A DNA stretch of 7,786 nt, taken from the NCBI GenBank assembly GCA_002786505.1, contig PCTK01000198.1:7092-14877 (forward strand), written 5' to 3'. A program made the position numbers and the translations under genes. Every line of letters begins with the position of its first letter. Position 1 is the first letter of the stretch. This document shows, one piece after another, positions 1 through 5,936 of this stretch. The notes under the pieces were generated by a model. It had not been told where the DNA came from, did no database searches, and saw nothing but the letters and a program-made list of their open reading frames with translations. The stretch comes from Nitrospinae bacterium CG22_combo_CG10-13_8_21_14_all_47_10 (GTDB lineage Bacteria; Nitrospinota; Nitrospinia; Nitrospinales; VA-1).

Positions 1-1300
1 CGGCGGCAGGGATTTCTATCATGGCGCCAACCTCTATTTCCCCATTAAATGGAATTTGTTCTTGTCGCAATTGGGTTTTTGCGTCTTCCAGGATTTTGTT
101 GGCCTGAATAATTTCTTTTACCGAGGAAATCATGGGATAAAGAATTTTCACATTCCCATATAAGCTTGCCCGCAATATTCCTTTCAACTGGGCTGTTAAA
201 AGCTGGGGTTTGGCAAGTGATAAGCGAATTCCCCTTAGGCCCAGGGCGGGATTATCTTCATTGTTGTTTCTGGAACCACCGAATTGTTTGTCCATCCCGA
301 TATCCAGGGTGCGAATGACAACGGGCAGGGTATCCATTTCCTGCGCGACTTGTTTGAAATTTTCATAGAGTTTCCGTTCATCTGGTAAAACTGCGGCTGT
401 CAAGTAAAGGAACTCAGTGCGGTAAAGTCCTACACCTTCGACTCCAAACTTATAAAGAGATTTAACTTCCTGATTTGACTCAATATTGGCCAGAAGTTGG
501 ACATGGTGCCCATCCAGGGTTTCTGCCGACTGGTGGATATTTGACAATAATCTTTCTTCATATTTCCGGTAGTTCTCTTGTTTTTTTAAGTACTTTTGCG
601 TTATTTCGCTGGAAGGTTTTATGATGATTTCGCCATCAATTCCATCCACAATAATTTCATCCCCGGAATTGACTTTTGAAGTGACTCCTTTCATTCCGGT
701 GATTGCAGGGATTCCTAGTGCCGCGGCAAATATACCTACATGGGATGTTTTTCCTCCCGCTTCGGTTACAAGGCCTTTGACGAAGTTTTTAGGCATCAAT
801 ATGGTGTCCGAGGGGCTCAGGGAATGGGTCACGATAATCACAGATTCATTAATGTCGGACAGGGACTCCTGGGAATGGCCAATGAGGTTCTTCAGAATGG
901 TCTGAACCAACAAGTCGAGGTCGTCCTTTTTACCCTTCAAGTAATCATCGTTAATGTTATCAAACAATTTTAAAAAATTGTTTAAAGTTTGGGTAAGGGT
1001 CCACTCCGCGTTAGTTCTATGTTTCCTGATGTTCTCAATGGTTTCGTTAACAAGGATGTCATCATCTAGAAGGAGGGTGTATGTATCCAGAATGACCGCA
1101 TATTTATCGGCAATTTTTTTGGCGCGTTTTTTTATTTCGGCCATTTGGAGCTTGGTTTTTTCAATGGCATCGCGAAAGCGCTCAACCTCTTTTTCTGCTT
1201 CAAGCTCACTGACCTGATGTTTGATGATGCAGAATTTGGTGGAGTCAAGCAGATAGGCTTTTCCGATGGCAACTCCTTTTGAAACAGTAATACCTTTCAT
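1..1300 (-). CDS. ptsI: PTS enzyme I (PEP-protein phosphotransferase), 3' part cut by window edge
   Basis: Enzyme I takes phosphate from phosphoenolpyruvate and passes it to HPr (or NPr), the first step of the phosphotransferase system, in the cytoplasm. I translated 433 uninterrupted codons from the ATG at 1300. The protein opens directly with the swivel/HPr-binding domain (MKGITVSKGVAIGKAYLL). The phospho-histidine loop EAGGKTSHVGI puts the active His at residue 187 (His189 in E. coli). The PEP-binding barrel then follows with GVGLYRTEF, VIRTLDIGMDK, NPALGLRGIRL and GAMIEIPAA, whose Glu429 matches the Mg-binding Glu431. About 140 residues, including the catalytic Cys, lie beyond the edge. 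There is no N-terminal GAF domain, so it resembles housekeeping PtsI rather than PtsP. It starts 6 bp after ptsN with no clear Shine-Dalgarno, which suggests coupled translation. Oddity: Ala193 sits where Arg195 is usual. Confidence 0.95.
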   Translation of the reverse strand, partial: MKGITVSKGVAIGKAYLLDSTKFCIIKHQVSELEAEKEVERFRDAIEKTKLQMAEIKKRAKKIADKYAVILDTYTLLLDDDILVNETIENIRKHRTNAEWTLTQTLNNFLKLFDNINDDYLKGKKDDLDLLVQTILKNLIGHSQESLSDINESVIIVTHSLSPSDTILMPKNFVKGLVTEAGGKTSHVGIFAAALGIPAITGMKGVTSKVNSGDEIIVDGIDGEIIIKPSSEITQKYLKKQENYRKYEERLLSNIHQSAETLDGHHVQLLANIESNQEVKSLYKFGVEGVGLYRTEFLYLTAAVLPDERKLYENFKQVAQEMDTLPVVIRTLDIGMDKQFGGSRNNNEDNPALGLRGIRLSLAKPQLLTAQLKGILRASLYGNVKILYPMISSVKEIIQANKILEDAKTQLRQEQIPFNGEIEVGAMIEIPAA

Positions 1301-1306
1301 GGGCAA

Positions 1307-1771
1307 TTAGATAAATTTAGAGTCTTCTTCCAGAAGAAGTGAATAAATTTGGCTCGCGTCTTGTAATTTTAAAATGTTATCCCGCAAATTCTGGTTTTTG
1401 AAAATTCTTGATATGCGAGCCAGAGCTTTTAAATGTTGCCCTGTAGAGTTGGAGGGAGCGATGACCAGGCATATAAAGTGAACAGGTTTTTGGTCAAGGG
1501 CTTCAAAATCAACTCCACCTAATGATCGTGCAAAGACCGTTATGATCTGCGAAATCTCATCGGTTTTTCCGTGCGGAATAGCCACATTCTCACCAATTCC
1601 CGTGCTACCTAGTTTTTCCCTCTCTGTCAAGGTCTTGAACAGGGTTTCTTTATCCTGAATAAGGTTCTGACTTTGCAGGAAATCGGTCATTTCGTGGAGA
1701 ACTTCCTCCTTTTTGGTTCCGACCAAATTTGCGATGATCGAGTCTTTTTTTAAAATATCGTCAATTTTCAT
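1307..1771 (-). CDS. ptsN: Nitrogen-regulatory PTS protein EIIA-Ntr
   Basis: This is a cytoplasmic EIIA protein of the fructose/mannitol fold. It accepts phosphate from HPr or NPr and acts as a regulator rather than a sugar transporter; known partners in other bacteria include potassium transport and sensor-kinase systems. It has 154 residues, a normal length. The phosphorylated histidine is His67 in the motif AIPHGKT, within LGSTGIGENVAIPHGK. The second conserved His lies in STGQHLKALA (His120 in E. coli). The gene follows hpf by 32 bp and precedes ptsI by 6 bp, so sensor and phosphodonor are co-transcribed. No Shine-Dalgarno precedes its ATG; the upstream bases are C-rich, so translation may depend on coupling to hpf. 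Identification is firm; its regulatory targets cannot be read here. Confidence 0.95.
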   Translation of the reverse strand: MKIDDILKKDSIIANLVGTKKEEVLHEMTDFLQSQNLIQDKETLFKTLTEREKLGSTGIGENVAIPHGKTDEISQIITVFARSLGGVDFEALDQKPVHFICLVIAPSNSTGQHLKALARISRIFKNQNLRDNILKLQDASQIYSLLLEEDSKFI

Positions 1772-1803
1772 TTTAGGGGGAGCGAATTATGGATAAAGTT
1801 TGT

Positions 1804-2133
1804 TTAGTCCTGATTTTTTTCTTTGGATTGTGAGCCTTTTTTAATTCTAAGCGCCTGGGCTTTATCCTTGTGCTTTCTTAACTGTTTTTCAATTTTTACC
1901 AAAGCATTATCCATAGACGTATAAAGGTCGTCGGTCTCCTCGGTGCCGTGTACTGTAAACCCCTTTGTCTTCACTGTGATTTCTGCAAAGTGTCGGCGTT
2001 TTTCCACATTCAGCGCGACATGGATATCTGCCTTTTCAACCAGATCGTTGATGGTTTTATCCATTTTGCTCTGCAAGTGTTCCCGGATTCCGTCAGTGAT
2101 TTCAATATTTCGTCCAGTTACAGTCAATTTCAT
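1804..2133 (-). CDS. hpf: Ribosome hibernation promoting factor, short type
   Basis: HPF binds the 30S decoding region, blocks tRNA and mRNA binding, and promotes formation of inactive 100S ribosome dimers under stress or starvation. The 109-residue product is a single S30AE/YfiA domain: it starts MKLTVTGRNIEIT, has the usual DGIREHLQSKMDK helix, a VEKRRHFAEITVK strand, and TEETDDLYTSMDNALVKIEKQLRKHK. A short charged tail follows and the C-terminal dimerisation domain of long HPF is absent. I chose the ATG at 2133 because it begins the conserved domain and has GGAGA five bases upstream. An ATG 16 codons earlier (2181) would add residues unlike the family and has no good ribosome site. The gene lies 71 bp after rpoN, the usual place of the rpoN-linked hpf (ORF95/yhbH). 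Confidence 0.93.
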   Translation of the reverse strand: MKLTVTGRNIEITDGIREHLQSKMDKTINDLVEKADIHVALNVEKRRHFAEITVKTKGFTVHGTEETDDLYTSMDNALVKIEKQLRKHKDKAQALRIKKGSQSKEKNQD

Positions 2134-2138
2134 CGCTC

Positions 2139-2143
2139 TCTCC
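2139..2143 (-). promoter_or_regulatory. Ribosome binding site of hpf
   Basis: GGAGA on the minus strand, five bases before the ATG at 2133. It is one of the few strong Shine-Dalgarno sequences in this block, and it decides the short hpf start over the longer frame from 2181. Confidence 0.7.
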
Positions 2144-2204
2144 AAAAAAAGTCGGTGATTAAAGCACGCTAAAAGGTGCATAAATTACTAGAAGGCAGGG
2201 GAAA

Positions 2205-3626
2205 TTAAAACAATTTTTTTCTCTTGCTAGCAGGTGGAATATTCAGCTCTTTCCGATATTTGGTGATGGTCCTCCGTGCTATCTTAGCATTTTTTCTCAT
2301 TAAAGCCTCTACCATTTGATCATCCGTCAAAGGACTATTGCTGTCTTCCTCGTTGATGATTTCCTTGATCATATTCTTTACCCGGACGGAGGACATGGAG
2401 TTTCCCATATAAGATTTGATTCCGCTATGGAAAAAGAATTTCAGTTCAAAAACTCCCTGAGGGGTATCTATATATTTATTGGTGGTGATTCTGCTTACCG
2501 TAGATTCATGCATTTCAATATCCTTGGCCACATCTTTCAGTACCATGGGTTGCAGGTAGGATAAACCATTTTCTAAAAATTTCTCTTGCAGTTTTACGAT
2601 GCTTTTTCCGACTTTATAAATAGTTTGTCTTCTCTGATCGATGCTTTTAATCAGCCATAAAGCGGATCGGTATTTGTCTTCCAGGTATTCCTTGGTTTGC
2701 CCTTCTTTAGTTGTTTTTAATAGATTATGGTAATAAGAACTGATCCTTAGATTGGGAACTCCTTCATCGTTCAAAACTACATCATAACCCTCATCTGTTT
2801 TTACTACCACAAGGTCCGGTACCACATAGTCTACCCCTTCGGAACTGAATAAAAGCCCTGGTTTAGGACAAAATCCCCTGATGATTTCCAGTGCCTGTAA
2901 AACTACTTCTAAATCAACTTTCAATTCAGAGGCAACCTTTTGCAGGAACCTGTTTTCCAGCCGCTCAAGATAATTTTCAATCAGGATTTCGACATAGGGG
3001 TTTTTATCCGTAAGTGCACGAGCCTGAATCATCAGGCATTCTTTCAGAGATCGGGCGGCAACTCCGGCGGGCTCAAAGCCCTGGATGATTTTTAGAACTC
3101 TCAACACGCTTTCTTCGGTGGACTGGCTGATGTCGGCGATTTCCTGCAGGTTGGCGCAAAGATAGCCGTCATTCTGAATGTTGCCGATAATACAGGAGCC
3201 TATAAATTTATCTGTTTCGGAGTCGACGGATAAATCCAGTTGCCACATAAGATGATCGGCCAAACTGGCCTCTTTCTTGTAAGTGGCCTCGATGGAAGGT
3301 TTTTCGGCATAGCTCTCGATCGACATGCCCCGGTCAATATTGTCTTGAAAATAATTATCCCAGTCGATTTCCTGATCCTGCGGGCTTGTCTCCAAGTCCG
3401 TATCGGTGGTGGTGGCGGGTTCTTCAGTCGGCTGTTCGTCCCCCGGACTATCCTCGTCTTCCAGTAATTCTTCCAGGACCGGATTTTCTATGATTTCCTG
3501 TCGTACTAATTGGGCAAGTTCCAGGCGTGCCAATGGCAGGAGTTTGATGGCCTGTTGAAGCATGGGTGTCATGACCAGCTTCTGGCTCATCTTCAGGTTC
3601 AAATTCATTTTCATTTCCATTGCCAT
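2205..3626 (-). CDS. rpoN: RNA polymerase sigma-54 factor
   Basis: Sigma-54 directs RNA polymerase to -24/-12 (GG/GC) promoters and needs AAA+ activators to melt DNA. The 473-residue product shows the full layout. Region I (about 8-55, SQKLVMTPMLQQAIKLL to ENPVLEEL) contacts activators. An acidic region II follows (about 56-105, rich in Asp/Glu/Thr). The core-binding domain covers about 115-330. A helix-turn-helix (374-403, ESTVSRITTNKYIDTPQG) and the RpoN box ARRTITKYR (450-458) read the -12 and -24 elements. The N-terminus is Met-rich (MAMEMKMNLNLKM), so alternative starts at residues 3, 5 and 7 are possible. The ATG at 3626 has GGGAG nine bases upstream. It follows lptB by 17 bp, the standard context. 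Region I carries Pro in AIKLLPLARLEL where many homologues have Gln. Confidence 0.97.
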   Translation of the reverse strand: MAMEMKMNLNLKMSQKLVMTPMLQQAIKLLPLARLELAQLVRQEIIENPVLEELLEDEDSPGDEQPTEEPATTTDTDLETSPQDQEIDWDNYFQDNIDRGMSIESYAEKPSIEATYKKEASLADHLMWQLDLSVDSETDKFIGSCIIGNIQNDGYLCANLQEIADISQSTEESVLRVLKIIQGFEPAGVAARSLKECLMIQARALTDKNPYVEILIENYLERLENRFLQKVASELKVDLEVVLQALEIIRGFCPKPGLLFSSEGVDYVVPDLVVVKTDEGYDVVLNDEGVPNLRISSYYHNLLKTTKEGQTKEYLEDKYRSALWLIKSIDQRRQTIYKVGKSIVKLQEKFLENGLSYLQPMVLKDVAKDIEMHESTVSRITTNKYIDTPQGVFELKFFFHSGIKSYMGNSMSSVRVKNMIKEIINEEDSNSPLTDDQMVEALMRKNAKIARRTITKYRKELNIPPASKRKKLF

Positions 3627-3643
3627 ATTTTCTTACTCCCGGC

Positions 3644-4366
3644 TCAAAATGAAAACTGGTTGCCCAGATAGATTTGTTTCACTTTTTCGTCCTGGGCAAC
3701 ATCCATCGGCTTTCCTGATGCAATAATTTCCCCATCGTTGATAATGTAGGCGCGGTCGGTAATGCTTAGTGTTTCCCTTACGTTGTGATCCGTGATCAAT
3801 ACCCCGATGCCTTTTTTTTTTAATTGCGATATTATTGATTGGATATCCGCTACTGCGATAGGGTCGATGCCCGCAAAGGGTTCGTCCAGAAGGACAAATA
3901 CCGGGGATGTTGCCAAAGCCCTGCTGATCTCAACTCTCCGCCGTTCTCCACCTGAAAGTGAGTAAGCCTTCGAATCTTTTATGTGGAGGATGTTGAGTTC
4001 CCGAAGAAGTGCGCGGGCCTTTTTTTTACGGTCAAAGCTGGAAAGCTTCTGGGATTCCAGTACGGCGATGATATTCTCCTCAACCGTCAATTTCCTGAAA
4101 ACTGAAGGCTCCTGCGGTAAATAACTAACCCCTTTTTTGGCGCGTTGGTGCATGGGGAAATGGGTGACATCCTCTTCGTTTAATAAAACTTTTCCATCAT
4201 CGGGGCGCGTGAGACCCACGACCATATAAAAAGTAGTGGTTTTGCCGGCACCGTTGGGACCCAGGAGGCCGACAATTTCACCTTGATTGACCTCAATGCT
4301 TACCTTTTTGACTACTTTACGAGTCCGGTATGACTTGGCAAGGTTTTCGGTTCTTAGGCAAGTCAC
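3644..4366 (-). CDS. lptB: LPS export ABC transporter ATPase LptB
   Basis: LptB is the cytoplasmic ATPase dimer that, with LptF/LptG, extracts LPS from the inner membrane and drives it along the LptC-LptA-LptD bridge. At 240 residues it is of normal length. All nucleotide-binding motifs are visible: Walker A GPNGAGKTT (36-44), Q-loop Gln85 in YLPQEPSVFRKLTVEEN, signature LSGGE (137-141) followed by RRRVEISRALA, Walker B FVLLDEP with Asp161/Glu162, D-loop AGIDP, and H-loop His194 in LITDHNVRETL. The Q-loop QEPSVFRKLTVEEN sequence is typical of LptB rather than other ABC ATPases. The start is GTG at 4366, three bases after the lptA stop and with only a poor AAAAAG upstream, so translation is probably coupled. 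The gene contains a run of ten A (3812-3821, minus strand) between Walker B and the H-loop. Confidence 0.96.
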   Translation of the reverse strand: MTCLRTENLAKSYRTRKVVKKVSIEVNQGEIVGLLGPNGAGKTTTFYMVVGLTRPDDGKVLLNEEDVTHFPMHQRAKKGVSYLPQEPSVFRKLTVEENIIAVLESQKLSSFDRKKKARALLRELNILHIKDSKAYSLSGGERRRVEISRALATSPVFVLLDEPFAGIDPIAVADIQSIISQLKKKGIGVLITDHNVRETLSITDRAYIINDGEIIASGKPMDVAQDEKVKQIYLGNQFSF

Positions 4367-4369
4367 TTT

Positions 4370-4933
4370 TTATTCAGCGGAGGAGGGTTGAGTTTTACTG
4401 TTTAGCTTAGACTTTTTTTTTTCGGGTTTTTTCTCTTCTTCATCTTTTGGATAGATTTTCATGCGCACTCTTTCATTGACTACAAACCGGTCTTTTTCCA
4501 AAAGAAAAATCATTTCCCGGCCTTCAATCATATTGTCCTCTTCCCATGCAACGGCCTTTGGGGTCCCCGTTAAAATTATTTTCTGCAACTTATCCAGGTA
4601 GACGGCCTTATCGCCGGTAGCTCTTTTCAATCCCCGCGTGATAACCACATTCCCGATAGCTACAATTTCGTCGGTTTCTTTTTTATCCGCGGAATTGTAA
4701 ACCTCCATGATGTCAGAGGTGATCTTAAGGTCTCCCTTGTAGCTCACGACATTCCCGGAAAATATAATTTTCACTCCACCGTCTTCAGACCGCATTCGGT
4801 CGGAGGTGATTTCTATTGGTTCTTTATCCTGCTTGGGTTTTTCCGGGGTTGGACTTTGAGCTAGACAAGCTACAGTCATCAACACCCAGAGGGCGAGAAG
4901 GATAAATCCGGTCTTTATAGTTTTATTCCTCAT
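4370..4933 (-). CDS. lptA: Periplasmic LPS-bridge protein LptA (OstA family)
   Basis: LptA monomers stack end to end through beta-jellyroll edges and carry LPS across the periplasm from LptC to LptD. The 187-residue product has an N-terminal signal (basic start MRNKTIK, hydrophobic 9-22). An OstA fold follows, with the repeated pattern PIEITSDRM, FSGNVVSYKGDLKITSD, AIGNVVITRG, ATGDKAVYLDKLQKIILTG and NMIEGREMIFLL. The C-terminal tail (about 163-187) is Lys/Glu/Ser rich. Cleavage could occur after ACLA by signal peptidase I; the TVAC sequence before Cys23 also faintly resembles a lipobox, with Thr at an unfavoured position. It starts 11 bp inside lptC (shared ATGAGGAATAA) and is followed by lptB after 3 bp. 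Similarity to a short LptA is strong; the exact start is secure from the signal peptide. Confidence 0.92.
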   Translation of the reverse strand: MRNKTIKTGFILLALWVLMTVACLAQSPTPEKPKQDKEPIEITSDRMRSEDGGVKIIFSGNVVSYKGDLKITSDIMEVYNSADKKETDEIVAIGNVVITRGLKRATGDKAVYLDKLQKIILTGTPKAVAWEEDNMIEGREMIFLLEKDRFVVNERVRMKIYPKDEEEKKPEKKKSKLNSKTQPSSAE

Positions 4934-5375
4934 TCTGCTTCAATTTGCTTTCAGTTGATTTTTGGGGGGTACTGCTCAACCTTTGCTTCAAACCTTCGGC
5001 GGAACCCACCAGCTTCACATTGCCGTCCAGGCTCACGTCCTTGGTTTTGCTTTTATAGATTCCAGAATCTGCAGAAATGATATATTGCTTGTTATTTCCC
5101 TGATGCAGGATCATTTCTACATTGCGCATTTTTGTCAAGTCCTGCTGGTTGTTGATCTGCGCTAAATCCGCCTTGAGTTCCCATTCCTTAACCCCCTTAT
5201 TTTCATGGGTAATTTTGAAGTTCTCAATTTCGACATCGACTCCTTTTCCCATCACTTTAATTTTCACGTTTCCCATATCGACAGAAGTATTCAGGTTTTT
5301 GAAAAAATAGAACCCTGCCATTCCGACTATGCCGAAGGCCACTAATAGTAATATTCTTCTGACCGTATTAATCAT
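4923..5375 (-). CDS. lptC: LPS-bridge membrane anchor LptC, short form
   Basis: LptC is the single-span inner-membrane protein that receives LPS from LptB2FG and hands it to LptA. Visible here are a short cytoplasmic start (MINTVRR), one membrane segment (about 8-25, ILLLVAFGIVGMAGFYFF), and periplasmic strands typical of the family: VEIENFKITHENKGVKEWELKADLA..., YIISADSGIYKSKTKDVSLDGNVKLVGSAEGL. After residue about 130 the usual continuation is missing, and a polar tail (QRLSSTPQKSTESKLKQNEE) ends at residue 150, against about 190 in E. coli. Neither other frame restores the missing strands, so a simple frameshift is unlikely. The gene begins without a Shine-Dalgarno after a 77-bp gap and overlaps lptA by 11 bp. 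Assignment rests on position and the DSGIYKxKxxDVxLxGNVKL pattern. Confidence 0.85.
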   Translation of the reverse strand: MINTVRRILLLVAFGIVGMAGFYFFKNLNTSVDMGNVKIKVMGKGVDVEIENFKITHENKGVKEWELKADLAQINNQQDLTKMRNVEMILHQGNNKQYIISADSGIYKSKTKDVSLDGNVKLVGSAEGLKQRLSSTPQKSTESKLKQNEE

Positions 5376-5387
5376 TTAAATGTTTAT

Positions 5388-5415
5388 TTTATAATGCATT
5401 AAAAATGTATGCAAA
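5388..5415 (-). promoter_or_regulatory. Possible sigma-70-type promoter before lptC
   Basis: On the minus strand TTTGCA (5415-5410) and TATAAA (5393-5388) are 16 bases apart, four and five matches to consensus. The predicted transcript would begin only a few bases before the lptC ATG at 5375, giving a nearly leaderless mRNA. This fits the absence of a Shine-Dalgarno, but the AT-rich setting makes chance likely. A second weak candidate -35, TTGACC at 5434-5429, lacks a good partner. Confidence 0.22.
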
Positions 5416-5423
5416 TGGCATAC
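5401..5423 (-). terminator. Possible rho-independent terminator after tsaE
   Basis: On the minus strand GTATGC and GCATAC form a perfect 6-bp stem around a 5-base loop (5423-5407). One A and then five T residues follow (5405-5401), 30 bases after the tsaE stop. The stem is only half G+C, so it may be a partial attenuator rather than a full stop. It would separate nnr-tsaE from the lptC-to-ptsI operon. Confidence 0.4.
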
Positions 5424-5452
5424 CATGGGGTCAATCATTACATATGGAACTA

Positions 5453-5935
5453 TTAAAGTAAAGTGAAAACGGGGAGGGGGCGAGGTTCCGGGAAAAAAGC
5501 ATTGAAGGTGAATTCGCGTTCTGAGTCACTGATAATTTTGATGTTAATCTCTAATCTATCCTGAATGTTCAGCATAAGGGTTTCAGGGTTTTTGGGTGAG
5601 CGTAGTTTTTCTGCCCATTCAATAATGGTGACTCCCTGGTTAAACAAAATTTCTTCAAGACCCAGAGAATAGATCTCTTTCTGGCTATCAACCCGGTATA
5701 AATCGATATGGTAAATGGGGAGTCGTCCCGGATACTCGTTGATCAAGGTAAAAGTTGGACTGCGGATGTAGGAATCCTTATCCAGTTCCAACCCATAACA
5801 GATTCCCTGGGTAAGGCTGGTTTTGCCTGCGCCGAGATCTCCGAATAGAAGAATAATGTCACCGGCGACCAATAAACTGCCGAGAGATTTTCCTAACTGG
5901 AGAGTTTCCTCGGGACTGTGAGATATTTTTATCAT
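5453..5935 (-). CDS. tsaE: tRNA t6A biosynthesis ATPase TsaE
   Basis: TsaE is the small P-loop ATPase that works with TsaB and TsaD to place threonylcarbamoyl on A37 of ANN-decoding tRNAs in the cytoplasm. The 160-residue product has Walker A GDLGAGKTS (32-40), the switch/binding segment SPTFTLINEY, the family motif YHIDLYRV, and VTIIEWAEKL (usual form hv.IEWpE). Length is close to the family norm of about 150-165. The C-terminal end carries a small Pro-rich extension (FFPEPRPLPVF). The ATG lies one base after the nnr stop (TGAAATG) with no Shine-Dalgarno, so translation is very likely coupled to nnr. The nnr-tsaE pairing is common in bacteria, sometimes as adjacent genes in one operon. Confidence 0.95.
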   Translation of the reverse strand: MIKISHSPEETLQLGKSLGSLLVAGDIILLFGDLGAGKTSLTQGICYGLELDKDSYIRSPTFTLINEYPGRLPIYHIDLYRVDSQKEIYSLGLEEILFNQGVTIIEWAEKLRSPKNPETLMLNIQDRLEINIKIISDSEREFTFNAFFPEPRPLPVFTLL

Positions 5936-5936
5936 T

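Noticed and set aside
621..1217. Plus-strand open frames in this interval
   Set aside because: They lie antisense to ptsI, whose 433 codons read without interruption and carry all family motifs.
2134..2181. Longer hpf start at 2181
   Set aside because: It adds 16 residues foreign to the family; the ATG at 2133 has GGAGA at good spacing and begins the conserved domain.
2134..2204. Separate promoter or terminator between rpoN and hpf
   Set aside because: Only a 4-bp stem (2164-2167 with 2176-2179) and weak promoter-like hexamers were seen, not enough to call.
1943..3467. Plus-strand open frames opposite hpf and rpoN
   Set aside because: They are shadows of well-identified genes, with no ribosome sites or recognisable domains.
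4923..5010. Frameshift as the cause of the short LptC
   Set aside because: Both other frames meet stops within about a dozen codons and show no LptC-like continuation, so a single-base error does not explain it.
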